From assembly GCA_025353725.1 (NCBI GenBank), contig JANXOF010000092.1, forward strand, positions 104,947-168,946: a DNA stretch of 64,000 nucleotides, given 5' to 3'. Both the position numbers and the translations under genes were made by a program. The notes under the pieces were generated by a model that saw only the letters and a program-made list of their open reading frames with translations, made no database searches and was not told where the DNA came from. This DNA comes from Polyangiaceae bacterium (GTDB taxonomy: Bacteria > Myxococcota_A > Polyangia > Polyangiales > Polyangiaceae). Of the stretch, positions 18,515-27,097 are shown one piece after another; within the stretch, counting starts at the first letter, position 1, and each line of letters opens with the position of its first letter.

Positions 18515-19666
18515 CTACGTGACGTCGCTGGCGGAAGGTGTGTAGATGAAACCCTCCTGCTGGAACACACACAAGCGATTGCCACCACGGCGCTTCGCCT
18601 CGAAGAGCGCGGCTTCGATCCCCGTGAGAAGCGCATCTTTCGTCCGCACATCACGGCTCGGAAAGAGCGCCACTCCTAGCGATGCCGTCACTTTGATCTC
18701 GCTCACTGCTTCACCAATTTCGTTGGATTCCGCAGCTTTCCCAGAAACCGCTCGGCCGTCGACGCTGAAGTTCTTTTGTGAGATGTCACGCCAGATACGC
18801 GAAGCGACAACGAGCGACCCGGCAAAGTGCGTCGCGGGCAACATGACGAAAAACTCGTCACCGCCGTAGCGGGCGACGACGTCTGTGTCGCGAATCGACT
18901 TCCGAATCACATCGGCCACACCCGAAAGCACGACGTCGCCGAACGAGCGCCCACCGCGTTCGTTTTGGACCTTCAACTGGTCGACATCGAGAATGCAGCA
19001 CGCGAGTGGCTCGGCGTGCTTTTCGGCGCGTGCAAATTCGACACTCAGGCGTTCGTGAAGGTAGAGAAACGAGCGAGCCCCCGTCACTTCATCGTAGCCG
19101 CGCAAGCGTTCAAGGCTTTCGCGCGCCGCGCGCAGGCGATCGTGAGCGCGCTTCGTTCGCACGGCCGACGAGACGCAACGCAGAAGCTCAGTCTCTTCGA
19201 ACGGCTTGCATACATACGCATCCGCTCCGATCTTCAACGCCTCGACGCGACTCCTCGCATCGGTCTTCGCGAACATGAGTGCCACCGAGACGAAAGCGTC
19301 GGCGCGCAAACCCTTGATCGTACGACAGGCGTCCACCCCGTTCACGCGTGGCATCACGGCATCGAGCAGCACGAGGTCGAGACCGCCGCGCGCGAAACGA
19401 GCGATAGCCTCCTGTCCGTCCGACGCCGTATCCACCTCGTAACCGCTCGCACGGAGAGTCGACGCAATAAGCCCGCGCGTCGCGGCATCGTCGTCCGCCA
19501 CGAGCACGCGCGCCGGCTCGAGGCCAACGGCGTCGTGCAGATTCGCGCGGTCGCGTGCGGCGGCGCCCGCGGCCATTCCAGCACGTAACATCGTCGACTC
19601 ACGCTCGGCACTCGAAGGAACCGCCGCAGCCAAAGGCGCGTCGCTCGTCGTCGGCTCGTCCCTCAT
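18515..19666 (-). CDS. Response regulator with GGDEF (diguanylate cyclase) domain
   Basis: The receiver domain (about residues 52-165) has VLVADDDAA, the phospho-acceptor Asp in LVLLDAVMPRVNG, and the conserved Lys in CKPFEE. The GGDEF domain (about 190-345) has the intact active site YGGDEFF and, five residues before it, RDTD, a c-di-GMP inhibitory I-site. It should therefore be an active, feedback-inhibited diguanylate cyclase of the PleD type, controlled by an unidentified histidine kinase. The ATG at 19666 lies 28 bases after the mutY stop. It lacks a clear ribosome binding site, so the start is tentative; the N-terminal 50 residues are low complexity. Confidence 0.9.
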   Translation of the reverse strand: MRDEPTTSDAPLAAAVPSSAERESTMLRAGMAAGAAARDRANLHDAVGLEPARVLVADDDAATRGLIASTLRASGYEVDTASDGQEAIARFARGGLDLVLLDAVMPRVNGVDACRTIKGLRADAFVSVALMFAKTDARSRVEALKIGADAYVCKPFEETELLRCVSSAVRTKRAHDRLRAARESLERLRGYDEVTGARSFLYLHERLSVEFARAEKHAEPLACCILDVDQLKVQNERGGRSFGDVVLSGVADVIRKSIRDTDVVARYGGDEFFVMLPATHFAGSLVVASRIWRDISQKNFSVDGRAVSGKAAESNEIGEAVSEIKVTASLGVALFPSRDVRTKDALLTGIEAALFEAKRRGGNRLCVFQQEGFIYTPSASDVT

Positions 19667-19694
19667 CGCGTCACGGAAGGCGCTAACGTTCGCG

Positions 19695-20885
19695 TCACGT
19701 GCGGGGCCGTCGTTTGGTGCCGGGGGGCGTTGGACATTCCGATTCCTCGCGGCAAGCCTCGGCCAAGATCTTACGCGCAAGCGTGGAGAATCCAAGCGTT
19801 TCGATGTCCGCTACGGCGACGACTCGCACGGCGTCGTATCCAGAGTCTGGGGGGATGTCGTTCGCGCGAATCGCCCCCGCGAGAAGTCCGCGGGAGACGT
19901 CGACCGTAAGCTTGCGGTGCGAAAGGACATGCGCCACCGACCCCACGCGCGTGAGATTCGCCACGGGCACCCAGGCCTGAAGTCGGGCACGCGCTTCGGC
20001 AGGGCCGTCGCCCTCGGCAGAGGGTGGTTCCCACAGTCCCCCAAACGTGAGCTCACGACGCCGACGCGCGAGGAGGATCGCGCCATCGGAAGGCCGCGTC
20101 GCCACAATGGCTTGTACGCGCCGCAAAAGTGGCGCCTTCTTGCCGGAAAGGAACGGCAGCTCGGCGACGCGCCCCGTCGCTCGGGCGCGGCAAACCGACG
20201 CGAGAGGGCATACCTCGCACGATGGCGACCGGGGCGTACACACGGTGGCGCCGAGCTCCATGAGGGCCTGGTTCCACCCACCAGGGTCGCGCGGGGCCAC
20301 GAGCCTGTCCGCGAGCGCTTCCGCCGTTCGCATGCCACGCTTTCGCATGTCCTCCTCGATCGAGAAAAGCCGTGCGAAGACCCGCGCGACGTTACCGTCA
20401 ACCAAGCCTACGGGCTGACCAAAAGCGATGCTTGCGATAGCTCCGGCCGTGTAGCGCCCTATCCCGGGCACGCCGAGCAAACCGTCTCGGCTCGCGGGAA
20501 GCGAACCGCCACTCGCGGCCACGGTTCGTACTCCTTCGAGTAAGAACCGCGCACGCCTGTAGTAGCCAAGCCCACTCCACGCCGCGAGGACATCGTCCGC
20601 CGGAGCCTCTGCGAGCGCCATCGCGGTCGGGAACTTCGACATAAAGCGCTCGAAGTAGGGAATGACCGTGTCGACTCGGGTTTGCTGGAGCATGATTTCG
20701 CTCACCCAAATGGCATACGGGTCGCGTGTTCGGCGCCATGGCAAGTCGCGGCGGCAAGAATCATACCAACGCAAGAGCGTTTCTTGAAGATGAGCGACTT
20801 GCCCCGAGGTCAGCGCGATCGCATCCTTGGTGACCGTGAGCAAACCTCTTCCCTCTCCTGGTGTTCCTGCGGTCTTGTCCTTCAT
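19695..20885 (-). CDS. mutY: A/G-specific adenine DNA glycosylase MutY
   Basis: MutY removes A mispaired with 8-oxo-G. Seen here are the catalytic EIMLQQTRVDTV segment, the helix-hairpin-helix LLGVPGIGRYTAGA with catalytic Asp in LVDGNVARVF, and the [4Fe-4S] ligands in CTPRSPSCEVCPLASVC. The C-terminal NUDIX-like domain that recognises 8-oxo-G follows (about residues 240-375). The first 30 residues before LLRWYDSCRRDLPWR are longer than usual and overlap the divergent TM2-like gene, so the true start could be further in. The GGDEF regulator follows on the same strand. Confidence 0.96.
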   Translation of the reverse strand: MKDKTAGTPGEGRGLLTVTKDAIALTSGQVAHLQETLLRWYDSCRRDLPWRRTRDPYAIWVSEIMLQQTRVDTVIPYFERFMSKFPTAMALAEAPADDVLAAWSGLGYYRRARFLLEGVRTVAASGGSLPASRDGLLGVPGIGRYTAGAIASIAFGQPVGLVDGNVARVFARLFSIEEDMRKRGMRTAEALADRLVAPRDPGGWNQALMELGATVCTPRSPSCEVCPLASVCRARATGRVAELPFLSGKKAPLLRRVQAIVATRPSDGAILLARRRRELTFGGLWEPPSAEGDGPAEARARLQAWVPVANLTRVGSVAHVLSHRKLTVDVSRGLLAGAIRANDIPPDSGYDAVRVVAVADIETLGFSTLARKILAEACREESECPTPPGTKRRPRT

Positions 20886-21048
20886 CGTTCCCGGCGTCGG
20901 GCAGATCTACAACGGAGCCTTTCTCCGCGGGGTATTTTGGTTGATCGTCACGCCAGGCCTTTGGGTTGGCTCAGGAGGTACGCTGGGGTGGATTTGCCAC
21001 CTTGTCGCCGCCTGCACGGCGTACACCTACGCGAAAAGAATGAGCTAG
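20836..21048 (+). CDS. Small TM2-like membrane protein
   Basis: About 70 residues beginning at a GTG (alternatives: TTG 20827, GTG 20830). The pattern LSFIVPGVGQIYNGAFLRGVFW with a second hydrophobic stretch (TLGWICHLVAACTAYTY) matches the two-helix TM2/DUF5683-like group, whose signature is PGxGQxYxG. The function of such proteins is unknown. Its 5' end overlaps the annotated 5' end of mutY on the other strand by about 50 bases. A hairpin follows the stop. Confidence 0.6.
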   Translation: MSKPLPSPGVPAVLSFIVPGVGQIYNGAFLRGVFWLIVTPGLWVGSGGTLGWICHLVAACTAYTYAKRMS

Positions 21049-21058
21049 TTCTCTCACT

Positions 21059-21081
21059 GGTGCGCCCGCGCCCGGCGCACC
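21059..21081. terminator. Hairpin between convergent genes, possible bidirectional terminator
   Basis: GGTGCGCC (21059-21066) and GGCGCACC (21074-21081) form a perfect 8-bp GC-rich stem with a 7-base loop. It lies 11 bases after the TM2-like stop and about 90 bases past the end of the oppositely oriented E2 gene. No long T-tract is present. Position and stem strength support termination in either direction. Confidence 0.45.
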
Positions 21082-21168
21082 GCCTACGTACTTGGAACTG
21101 AGAGCGACGGGCACGCGACGGGTGCGGCAGAGAACGAAGCGGGCGCCTTGAAGGCAACGCGTCCGCGG

Positions 21169-22527
21169 TCAGCCCATCTCGAGGAAGAGGAGGTCGGGGT
21201 CCTGGAGGTAGTTGATGATGTCGTACGCGAAAGCCGCCCCGACGTGCCCGTCGACGATGCGATGGTCGAAAGAAAGCGACAGCAGCATCACGTCGCCGAT
21301 CACAATCTCGCCGGCGCGCACCACTGGCTTCTGCTTAATCTGATGCACGCCTAAGATCCCCACTTCGGGGAAGTTGATAATGGGCGTCGCAAAGAGGCCA
21401 CCGTCGGCGCCGAGAGACGTGATGGTGAATGTCGAGCCTTGAAGGTCCTCCATCTTCGACTTGCCGTTTTTGGCGTCTGTGGCGACGCGCTCGATCTCGC
21501 GCGCGACATCGAGAAGGCTCTTTCGGTCCGCAGCTTTGACGACCGGGACGATGAGCCCGGCGTCGGTCGAGGCCGCGATGCCGATGTTGTAATACTTTCG
21601 GTAAACGAGCTCGCCCGTGCTTTCGTCGAGCGCACTGTTCAAAACTGGTCGCTTTTTCAGCGCAGCCACCACGGCTTTGACGATAAACGGGAGAAACGTG
21701 AGCTTTACCCCTTTCGCGTCGGCGGAAGGCTTGAGCCGCGCGCGTAGGGCTTTGAGCGCGGTGCAATCGCATTCCTCCACAAACGTGAAGTGCGCCGCGG
21801 TGTGGACGGACTGCGCCATCTTTTGCGCAATTTTGCGACGAACGCCGGCGAACGGAACGCGCTCCTCGAGCGCCGCTTGAGTACCCGCCGGAACCGCGAT
21901 TTTCACGGCCTCACGCGCCGTTGGCGAGACGCTCGCTGCACTTACGCGGACGTCTGTGGTGGGAGTTTTCGCAAACGTGTCCACATCGACCTTGGTGACG
22001 CGGCCTTGCGGTCCCGTGGGCGGAACGGCGCGCAAATCGATCTCCATGTCGCGGGCCAGCTTTCGCGTGGCTGGCGTCGCGAGCGGCTTCTCGTTGAAGT
22101 ACCCGGTTGCGCCCTCGCGGGGTCGATCCGCGGACACGGTCGAACGAACGCCCGGGACCACGCCGCTTGCCATCCCGGGCAGGTGCTCTTTGATATCTCC
22201 CACCGCGGTCGCCGCGGGTTCGCGGCGCGCGGCCTGCGCCTCCGGGATGCGAGCCGGACTCGCCTCGCTGCCGGGCGCGACGGAGGCGTCAAGCTCAAAG
22301 ACGACAAGCACAGAATGCACGGCGACGACGGTGCCCGGCGCTCCCACTGTCTCGAGGACCCGACCGGCCTTGGGTGACGTAATCGTCACGGTGGCCTTGT
22401 CGGTCATCACTTCGATCATGGGCTGGTCGTCTTTGACGTCGTCGCCTGGCTTGATCAACCAGCTCACGATTTCGCCTTCGGTTACGCCTTCGCCGATGTC
22501 CGGCAGCTTGAATTCCCAGCGCGCCAT
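21169..22527 (-). CDS. 2-oxoacid dehydrogenase E2, dihydrolipoamide acyltransferase
   Basis: A 452-residue E2 core subunit. The lipoyl domain (1-80) has the lipoylation Lys in MTDKATVTI. The E1/E3-binding domain is at about 150-185 (TPATRKLARDMEIDLRAVP). The catalytic domain (220-452) ends with FDHRIVDGHVGAAF, holding the active-site His and Asp, and LLFLEMG. A single lipoyl domain and the sequence style fit a branched-chain or pyruvate complex; the acyl specificity cannot be decided. It is the third gene of the E1alpha-E1beta-E2 operon. No E3 gene is present in the window. Confidence 0.94.
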   Translation of the reverse strand: MARWEFKLPDIGEGVTEGEIVSWLIKPGDDVKDDQPMIEVMTDKATVTITSPKAGRVLETVGAPGTVVAVHSVLVVFELDASVAPGSEASPARIPEAQAARREPAATAVGDIKEHLPGMASGVVPGVRSTVSADRPREGATGYFNEKPLATPATRKLARDMEIDLRAVPPTGPQGRVTKVDVDTFAKTPTTDVRVSAASVSPTAREAVKIAVPAGTQAALEERVPFAGVRRKIAQKMAQSVHTAAHFTFVEECDCTALKALRARLKPSADAKGVKLTFLPFIVKAVVAALKKRPVLNSALDESTGELVYRKYYNIGIAASTDAGLIVPVVKAADRKSLLDVAREIERVATDAKNGKSKMEDLQGSTFTITSLGADGGLFATPIINFPEVGILGVHQIKQKPVVRAGEIVIGDVMLLSLSFDHRIVDGHVGAAFAYDIINYLQDPDLLFLEMG

Positions 22528-22625
22528 CTCAAGTACCTCTTGCGCCGACTACTAGCACGCCGACGCCCAAGGCGCGTTGCGCGACGCATGACGCACGGAG
22601 AGGTGCGCTCTCGCGTGACGTAGTT

Positions 22626-23612
22626 TCAAAAACGAGACGTCTCCACAATCGCCGGGAGAATCCGATGCGCGAGCGGTAGGTAGTCCATCTCCAGCGCGTA
22701 CGGGAACGGCGTATCGAACCCCGTGACGCGAAGCGGTGGTGCCTCGAGGCTCGAAAAGCAGCGCTCGCTCACGAGCGCGACAAGCTCTGCGCCGAAACCG
22801 CAGGTTTTCGGCGCCTCGTGCACGACAATCACGCGTCCGGTTTTGGTGACGCTCCGCGCGATGCTCTCGATATCGACCGGCCAAAGCGTACGCAAGTCAA
22901 GGATCTCGCAGTGGATTCCCTGTTCGCGTGCCATGTCAGCCGCAGCGATAGCTTCGTACAGCATTGCGCCCCAGGCGATCATCGTGACGGCCCGCTCGAC
23001 GTTGTCTGCATACCGCACGACCGCGGCTTTTGAGAGCTCCACGGTATAATCCCCTTCGGGAACCTCCCCTCGAGCGGCCCGGTAGATGCGCTTCGGTTCG
23101 AAGAAGAGAACGGGGTCTGGATCTCGGATAGCCGCGAGCAAAAGTCCCTTCGCGTCGTACGGATTGGACGGACAGACGACCTTGAGACCTGCCACGTGAA
23201 TGAACAGCGATTCGGGCGACTGTGAGTGGTACAAACCGCCGCGGACTCCCCCGCCCACGGGACTGCGGATGACCATGTTGGCCGCATACTCGCCCCCGGA
23301 CCGCCAGCGCATCTTGGCTAATTCGCTTACGATTTGGTCATAGCCAGGAAAGATGAAGTCGGCGAACTGGATCTCGGGCACGGGCACGAGCCCGTAGAGC
23401 GCCATCCCGATCGCGGTCCCGAGAATTCCGCTCTCCGACAGCGGCGTGTCAATCACGCGGTCGTCCCCGAACGCCTCCCAAAGACCCGCCGTCGCGCGAA
23501 ACACGCCGCCCGCCTTACCTACGTCTTCACCCATCACGACCACGCGCGCGTCGCGCTTCATCTCGAGGCGAAGCGCGGCGTTGATCGCCTCAACGAGGTT
23601 CATTTGCGCCAT
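22626..23612 (-). CDS. 2-oxoacid dehydrogenase E1 beta subunit
   Basis: A 328-residue transketolase-like pyrimidine-binding subunit. MGEDVGKAGGVFRAT contains the Glu that activates the ThDP aminopyrimidine, and VRGGLYHSQSPESLF the conserved loop with the active-site His. The C-terminal transketolase domain (CEILDLRTLWPVD, VIVVHEA) is complete. By sequence it is a normal, probably functional E1beta. Its start overlaps the E1alpha stop by 13 bases, indicating tight coupling, even though E1alpha looks catalytically degenerate (see that entry). Confidence 0.94.
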   Translation of the reverse strand: MAQMNLVEAINAALRLEMKRDARVVVMGEDVGKAGGVFRATAGLWEAFGDDRVIDTPLSESGILGTAIGMALYGLVPVPEIQFADFIFPGYDQIVSELAKMRWRSGGEYAANMVIRSPVGGGVRGGLYHSQSPESLFIHVAGLKVVCPSNPYDAKGLLLAAIRDPDPVLFFEPKRIYRAARGEVPEGDYTVELSKAAVVRYADNVERAVTMIAWGAMLYEAIAAADMAREQGIHCEILDLRTLWPVDIESIARSVTKTGRVIVVHEAPKTCGFGAELVALVSERCFSSLEAPPLRVTGFDTPFPYALEMDYLPLAHRILPAIVETSRF

Positions 23613-24625
23613 GCGTTGGAATCTCTCTGGGCACGGAGGTGATCGGGCAGCCGCGCATAAACGTGGTCAAAGAGCGATGAGGCGGGTGGTAACTCGGCGG
23701 CCTCGACGGAAGCGATAGCGTCTTCGACCGCCGTACGAACCTGCCGCGTGAAACGTGCGTCGGTGGCCGCGTCGAGCCGCGCCTCCCGGATCAGCGCATC
23801 ACGAAGCCTGTCGATGGGATCTCTGGAACCAAGCGGAGCCACGTGGCAAGCGCCAAGTGCCGACACGCCGAAGGCCACTGAAGGTGCCCTTGCCCCTAGA
23901 AGCGCTTCAATAAGTGTCGCGCCTAGTCCGGTACGTGCACGCACAAATGCTCCGCGAACGACCTTCATCACGGCGGCGCCGTCGGTGCCGTCGACGGTGG
24001 CACTCGCGAGACCGTAAGCGAGTGCGCGGTCCGCGACTGGGGGTCCGGCGTCTGCGGGGTCCACGTGCCGCCTACAAACGAGCACGCAGGGAGGCCTGAA
24101 GACGCCCGCGAAGTTGAGTGCGTCATGAAGGGCTCCCGTCGCCATCGACTCGGAGCCGAAAAGCGCGAGCGTCGCGACGTCATCACCGCGAATTTTCGCG
24201 GCCCAAGCCGCCCCGACGGCCTGTGGCACATGAGCGCCCGCGAGGCCGACCGGCCGAACACAGAGGGCTTTTGCCGGAGGAGCGTCCGTCGGCGCGTGTC
24301 GGACGGCTCCGCCGTGACGCGGCCCGAACGCATGACGCACGTACGTTGACAGCGGCATGCCGCGAGCGATGGCCGCACCCCAGGCATGGTCATCAGGAAA
24401 GACCCAATCCGTCGCGCGTGCCGCAAGCGTCGCCCCGACCACGTAAGCCTCGTCACCGATGCAACCTATGGCGTGCTCGATTTTGCCTTGCCGCTGCAAC
24501 GCGACCGCCGCGGTAGAAAGCATACGCAAGGTAAGCATCTGGTAGTAAACCTCAACCATGACTTCGGCGTCCTCGAAGTCATCGAAAGCCGTCTGGAGTT
24601 CGCTCGGCGACGTGGCGACCTCCAT
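23600..24625 (-). CDS. E1 alpha-like 2-oxoacid dehydrogenase subunit with degenerate ThDP site
   Basis: The ATG at 24625 gives 341 residues aligning along the whole of E1alpha (MVEVYYQMLTLRMLSTAAVAL, ALNFAGVFRPPCVLVC, DPIDRLRDALI). Key residues are missing. The Mg/ThDP motif GDG is FGSES. The Asn residues of the CxNN end of that motif are CRRH. The phosphorylation-loop segment with Arg/His (normally YRxGxHSxxDDP) is replaced by an unrelated short stretch after LIEALLGA. No other reading frame restores them, so this is not a simple frameshift. The protein may be a structural partner, act on an atypical cofactor state, or be non-functional; the reading frame itself is intact. Confidence 0.85.
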   Translation of the reverse strand: MEVATSPSELQTAFDDFEDAEVMVEVYYQMLTLRMLSTAAVALQRQGKIEHAIGCIGDEAYVVGATLAARATDWVFPDDHAWGAAIARGMPLSTYVRHAFGPRHGGAVRHAPTDAPPAKALCVRPVGLAGAHVPQAVGAAWAAKIRGDDVATLALFGSESMATGALHDALNFAGVFRPPCVLVCRRHVDPADAGPPVADRALAYGLASATVDGTDGAAVMKVVRGAFVRARTGLGATLIEALLGARAPSVAFGVSALGACHVAPLGSRDPIDRLRDALIREARLDAATDARFTRQVRTAVEDAIASVEAAELPPASSLFDHVYARLPDHLRAQRDSNAWRK

Positions 24626-24832
24626 GCGACGTAGCCTACAAGAAAGCAGGGGTACGACGGGGAGGGAAACGTCGGCGTTTTGCGGCTCGATTAGAGTCAA
24701 AGCCTCGCATTTTCGAGTTTAGACACGCCGACTTGAGCGCGACCCTGGCGTTCTACGGCTTTCTCGCGCTAGGCTGCGCAAATCGCGCGGCGCGCTTTTC
24801 TCCCATCGACCCCTCCGCCTTCTGGGCTCCCG

Positions 24833-24893
24833 TTGAACGCGAACGCGAACGCGAATTCGAATTCGAATTCAAACTCAAACTCAAACTCAACAG
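24833..24893 (+). repeat. Hexanucleotide tract at a gene start
   Basis: Right after the TTG at 24833 come nine 6-base units in three blocks of three: AACGCG x3, AATTCG/AATTCA x3, AACTCA x3. In the gene frame they encode alternating Asn-Ala then Asn-Ser. Changes in unit number would not alter frame. Blocks of three identical units suggest recent slippage expansion. Confidence 0.8.
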
Positions 24894-27064
24894 GCCCGGC
24901 AAGCACCGCGGGTCCTTTCGGTTCGACCGGCCTCGTTGGCGCGTCGACGCGGAGCCAGCCTCCGCCTTCGATGCCAGGTTCGTTGCCAGGTTCGTTTCAA
25001 GGAACGAGTGCCGCGTCCATGGCACCTAGTTTTTTAGGGGCGCCAAGCTCGAGCGAGCGAAGGCCGACCCTCGGAAGCTACGCCCCCGCGTCGGTAGCTC
25101 CGAGCTCACCCCCTCCGTCGATGCCGATGTCCGAACGCGAGCGTCGGCCTAGCCTGCTGCCGCCGCCAAGTGTCGCAGCCGACAGAATGTCCTCGGTTTC
25201 CGGCGCAGATGCGATTCCGATGAGCGCCGTGGCCCACCTGGTCGATCGGCTGGCCGCGGCGGACGATTCGCACTTCCTCGTGACGTGGACCGAGCAGATG
25301 CTGAGCGGCCGCTCGAGGCTTGACCCGTCGCTCGCAGTTCGGTTGCTCACGGCGTATCGAGAGACCGGCCGCTTCGACAAGGCGCGGGAACTCGCCGCCT
25401 CGCTGCCCAATTCGCCGGCCGCGTGGAACCCACTCGACGTCGCGCGGCTGGCCATCGAGCGCGCTATCCTGTGTACGAACGACGGCCGTGTCGATCACGC
25501 TGAGGCGGAGCTGAGGCAGGCCTCCCGCGCGCTCACCGGCGCTCCCCGCGGCGCGGGACTTCGCGAGCAGTTGGACTTTCACCTGACCACCGCTCGGCTG
25601 GAGCTGAGCCTAGACAGGGTCCCTCAGGCGCAAGCAGCCTTGCGCCTCGCCGAGCACGTCGCTGACCGGTTGGAGGACGGGGCGTGGCGGGCCGCCGTGT
25701 CGATGACGCTCGGTCACCTCTCGATGCGACTGACGGACCCTCGAACGGCGGCCAAACACTACGCGAATGCGCTTGATCGCTGCGCGGTTCGCGGGTTGGC
25801 GGCGATGCGGGCGCAGGGAAACCTCGCCATCGCGCTCGGCGCAAGCGGGCAATTTGACGACGCCCGCGGAAGTGCGAGCGCCGCGTGTCGAATCGCGAGC
25901 GAACTCGCGGCAGGCTGGCGTCACGCCGATGCCTGTGACGTTCTTGCGTTCGTGGAGGTCGCCTCGGACCGCCCATCGTTCGCACTCCAGGCCCTCGACG
26001 AGGCGCAGGCTGCGCTGGGGGACCTCGATCAGCCGGCCCTGCGTTTCCAGCTGGCCGTGCGTCGCACGCTTGCGCTCGCGATGCTCGGTCGGGCCGAACC
26101 CGCAAAGCAGTGGCTCGCGAAGGCCGACAGGCTTCGCGCGGAGCTAGCGTCCCTCGACCTTCTTGAGGAACAAGAACTTCTTGCGACGCGCGCGCGGACG
26201 CTCGAAGCGTCCGGCTCGCCCGCAGAGGCACTCGAGACCGCCCTTGCGCACGCCGAACGTCTGCCAGAGGCATTTGTGACGGGCGCTCTCAACCTTACGA
26301 TCGCCCGCTGCGCCGAGGCCATCGGTGACGCCGACGTGGCGCGCCTTGCCATGGAGCGTGCGGCCCTCGCGGGTGATCGCTACGGGTGGGTTCTTCCCGA
26401 TCGTCTGATCACATTGAGCCTCTGGCAAGCGACGCTCAAAAGCGGCGACAGCCGCGTCGTTCGCTACGCCGAAAAGGTCATTGCGATCGCGTTGACCGGC
26501 GCCGCGCCCCCGAGCATCGTGCCCCCGTCAAGGGTCTCGTTTCCAAGTCTCCCCCCACCCTCGCGGCTCTCGTTCCCGACGCTTTTGATGTCGTCGGTGG
26601 GCAGCCCAGACGAGTCGTCGGAGTTCGAGGTTCTGCCCGCGGGCGAGAACCTGATCTACGTCACGACAAACCACGGCGTCACGCGCGTGCGTTTCACGGA
26701 GCTCAGCCAAGCGGTCGAGAGCGCGGATCTGGTGGTCGACACCACGACGCACCAGCTTCGCGTGCAGGGCCGCGAAGTGTCACTCGAACGTAGGCGCGCG
26801 CTCGAACCGCTCGTCGTCCAGCTCCTACGTCGCGCCCGCGAAGGTCTTTCGGCAGAGGAAATTCTGCGCGCGGCAGGAGGCCCAGGACCCGAGTCGGCGG
26901 ACGCTGAGCATCGGGTGCGCGTGCTCATCTCGCGTGTCCGCGATCTTTTAGGAGATCCAGCAGCCATTGAGCGTGTACGTGACGCCGGCGAGCACGGCAA
27001 AACGCGTTACCGGTTGGCGCCGACAGTGCGTTTCGCTCTGGTAGAGCCCCTCTATACGACCTAA
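24833..27064 (+). CDS. TPR-repeat protein with C-terminal winged-helix domain
   Basis: A 743-residue protein. The first 130 residues are disordered (Asn/Ser/Ala tract, then Pro/Ser-rich). Residues about 140-560 are TPR-like alpha-helical repeats (AVRLLTAYRETGRFDKAREL, ALRLAEHVADRLEDGAWRAA). After a Pro-rich linker the last 110 residues hold LRVQGREVSLERRRALEPLV and EHRVRVLISRVRDLLGD, resembling an OmpR/SARP-like winged helix. It is probably a transcriptional regulator with a protein-interaction scaffold. The only in-frame start upstream of the repeat tract is TTG; the first ATG is at 24971. A stop at 24770 closes the frame upstream. Confidence 0.72.
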   Translation: MNANANANSNSNSNSNSNSTGPASTAGPFGSTGLVGASTRSQPPPSMPGSLPGSFQGTSAASMAPSFLGAPSSSERRPTLGSYAPASVAPSSPPPSMPMSERERRPSLLPPPSVAADRMSSVSGADAIPMSAVAHLVDRLAAADDSHFLVTWTEQMLSGRSRLDPSLAVRLLTAYRETGRFDKARELAASLPNSPAAWNPLDVARLAIERAILCTNDGRVDHAEAELRQASRALTGAPRGAGLREQLDFHLTTARLELSLDRVPQAQAALRLAEHVADRLEDGAWRAAVSMTLGHLSMRLTDPRTAAKHYANALDRCAVRGLAAMRAQGNLAIALGASGQFDDARGSASAACRIASELAAGWRHADACDVLAFVEVASDRPSFALQALDEAQAALGDLDQPALRFQLAVRRTLALAMLGRAEPAKQWLAKADRLRAELASLDLLEEQELLATRARTLEASGSPAEALETALAHAERLPEAFVTGALNLTIARCAEAIGDADVARLAMERAALAGDRYGWVLPDRLITLSLWQATLKSGDSRVVRYAEKVIAIALTGAAPPSIVPPSRVSFPSLPPPSRLSFPTLLMSSVGSPDESSEFEVLPAGENLIYVTTNHGVTRVRFTELSQAVESADLVVDTTTHQLRVQGREVSLERRRALEPLVVQLLRRAREGLSAEEILRAAGGPGPESADAEHRVRVLISRVRDLLGDPAAIERVRDAGEHGKTRYRLAPTVRFALVEPLYTT

Positions 27065-27097
27065 CTCGTAGGCAAAGCACGCACGCTCGAGTCGGTA

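Noticed and set aside
23600..24625. Frameshift as the cause of the degenerate E1alpha motifs
   Set aside because: Neither of the other frames contains GDG, CxNN or the Arg/His loop, and the frame resumes E1alpha similarity on both sides of each substitution.
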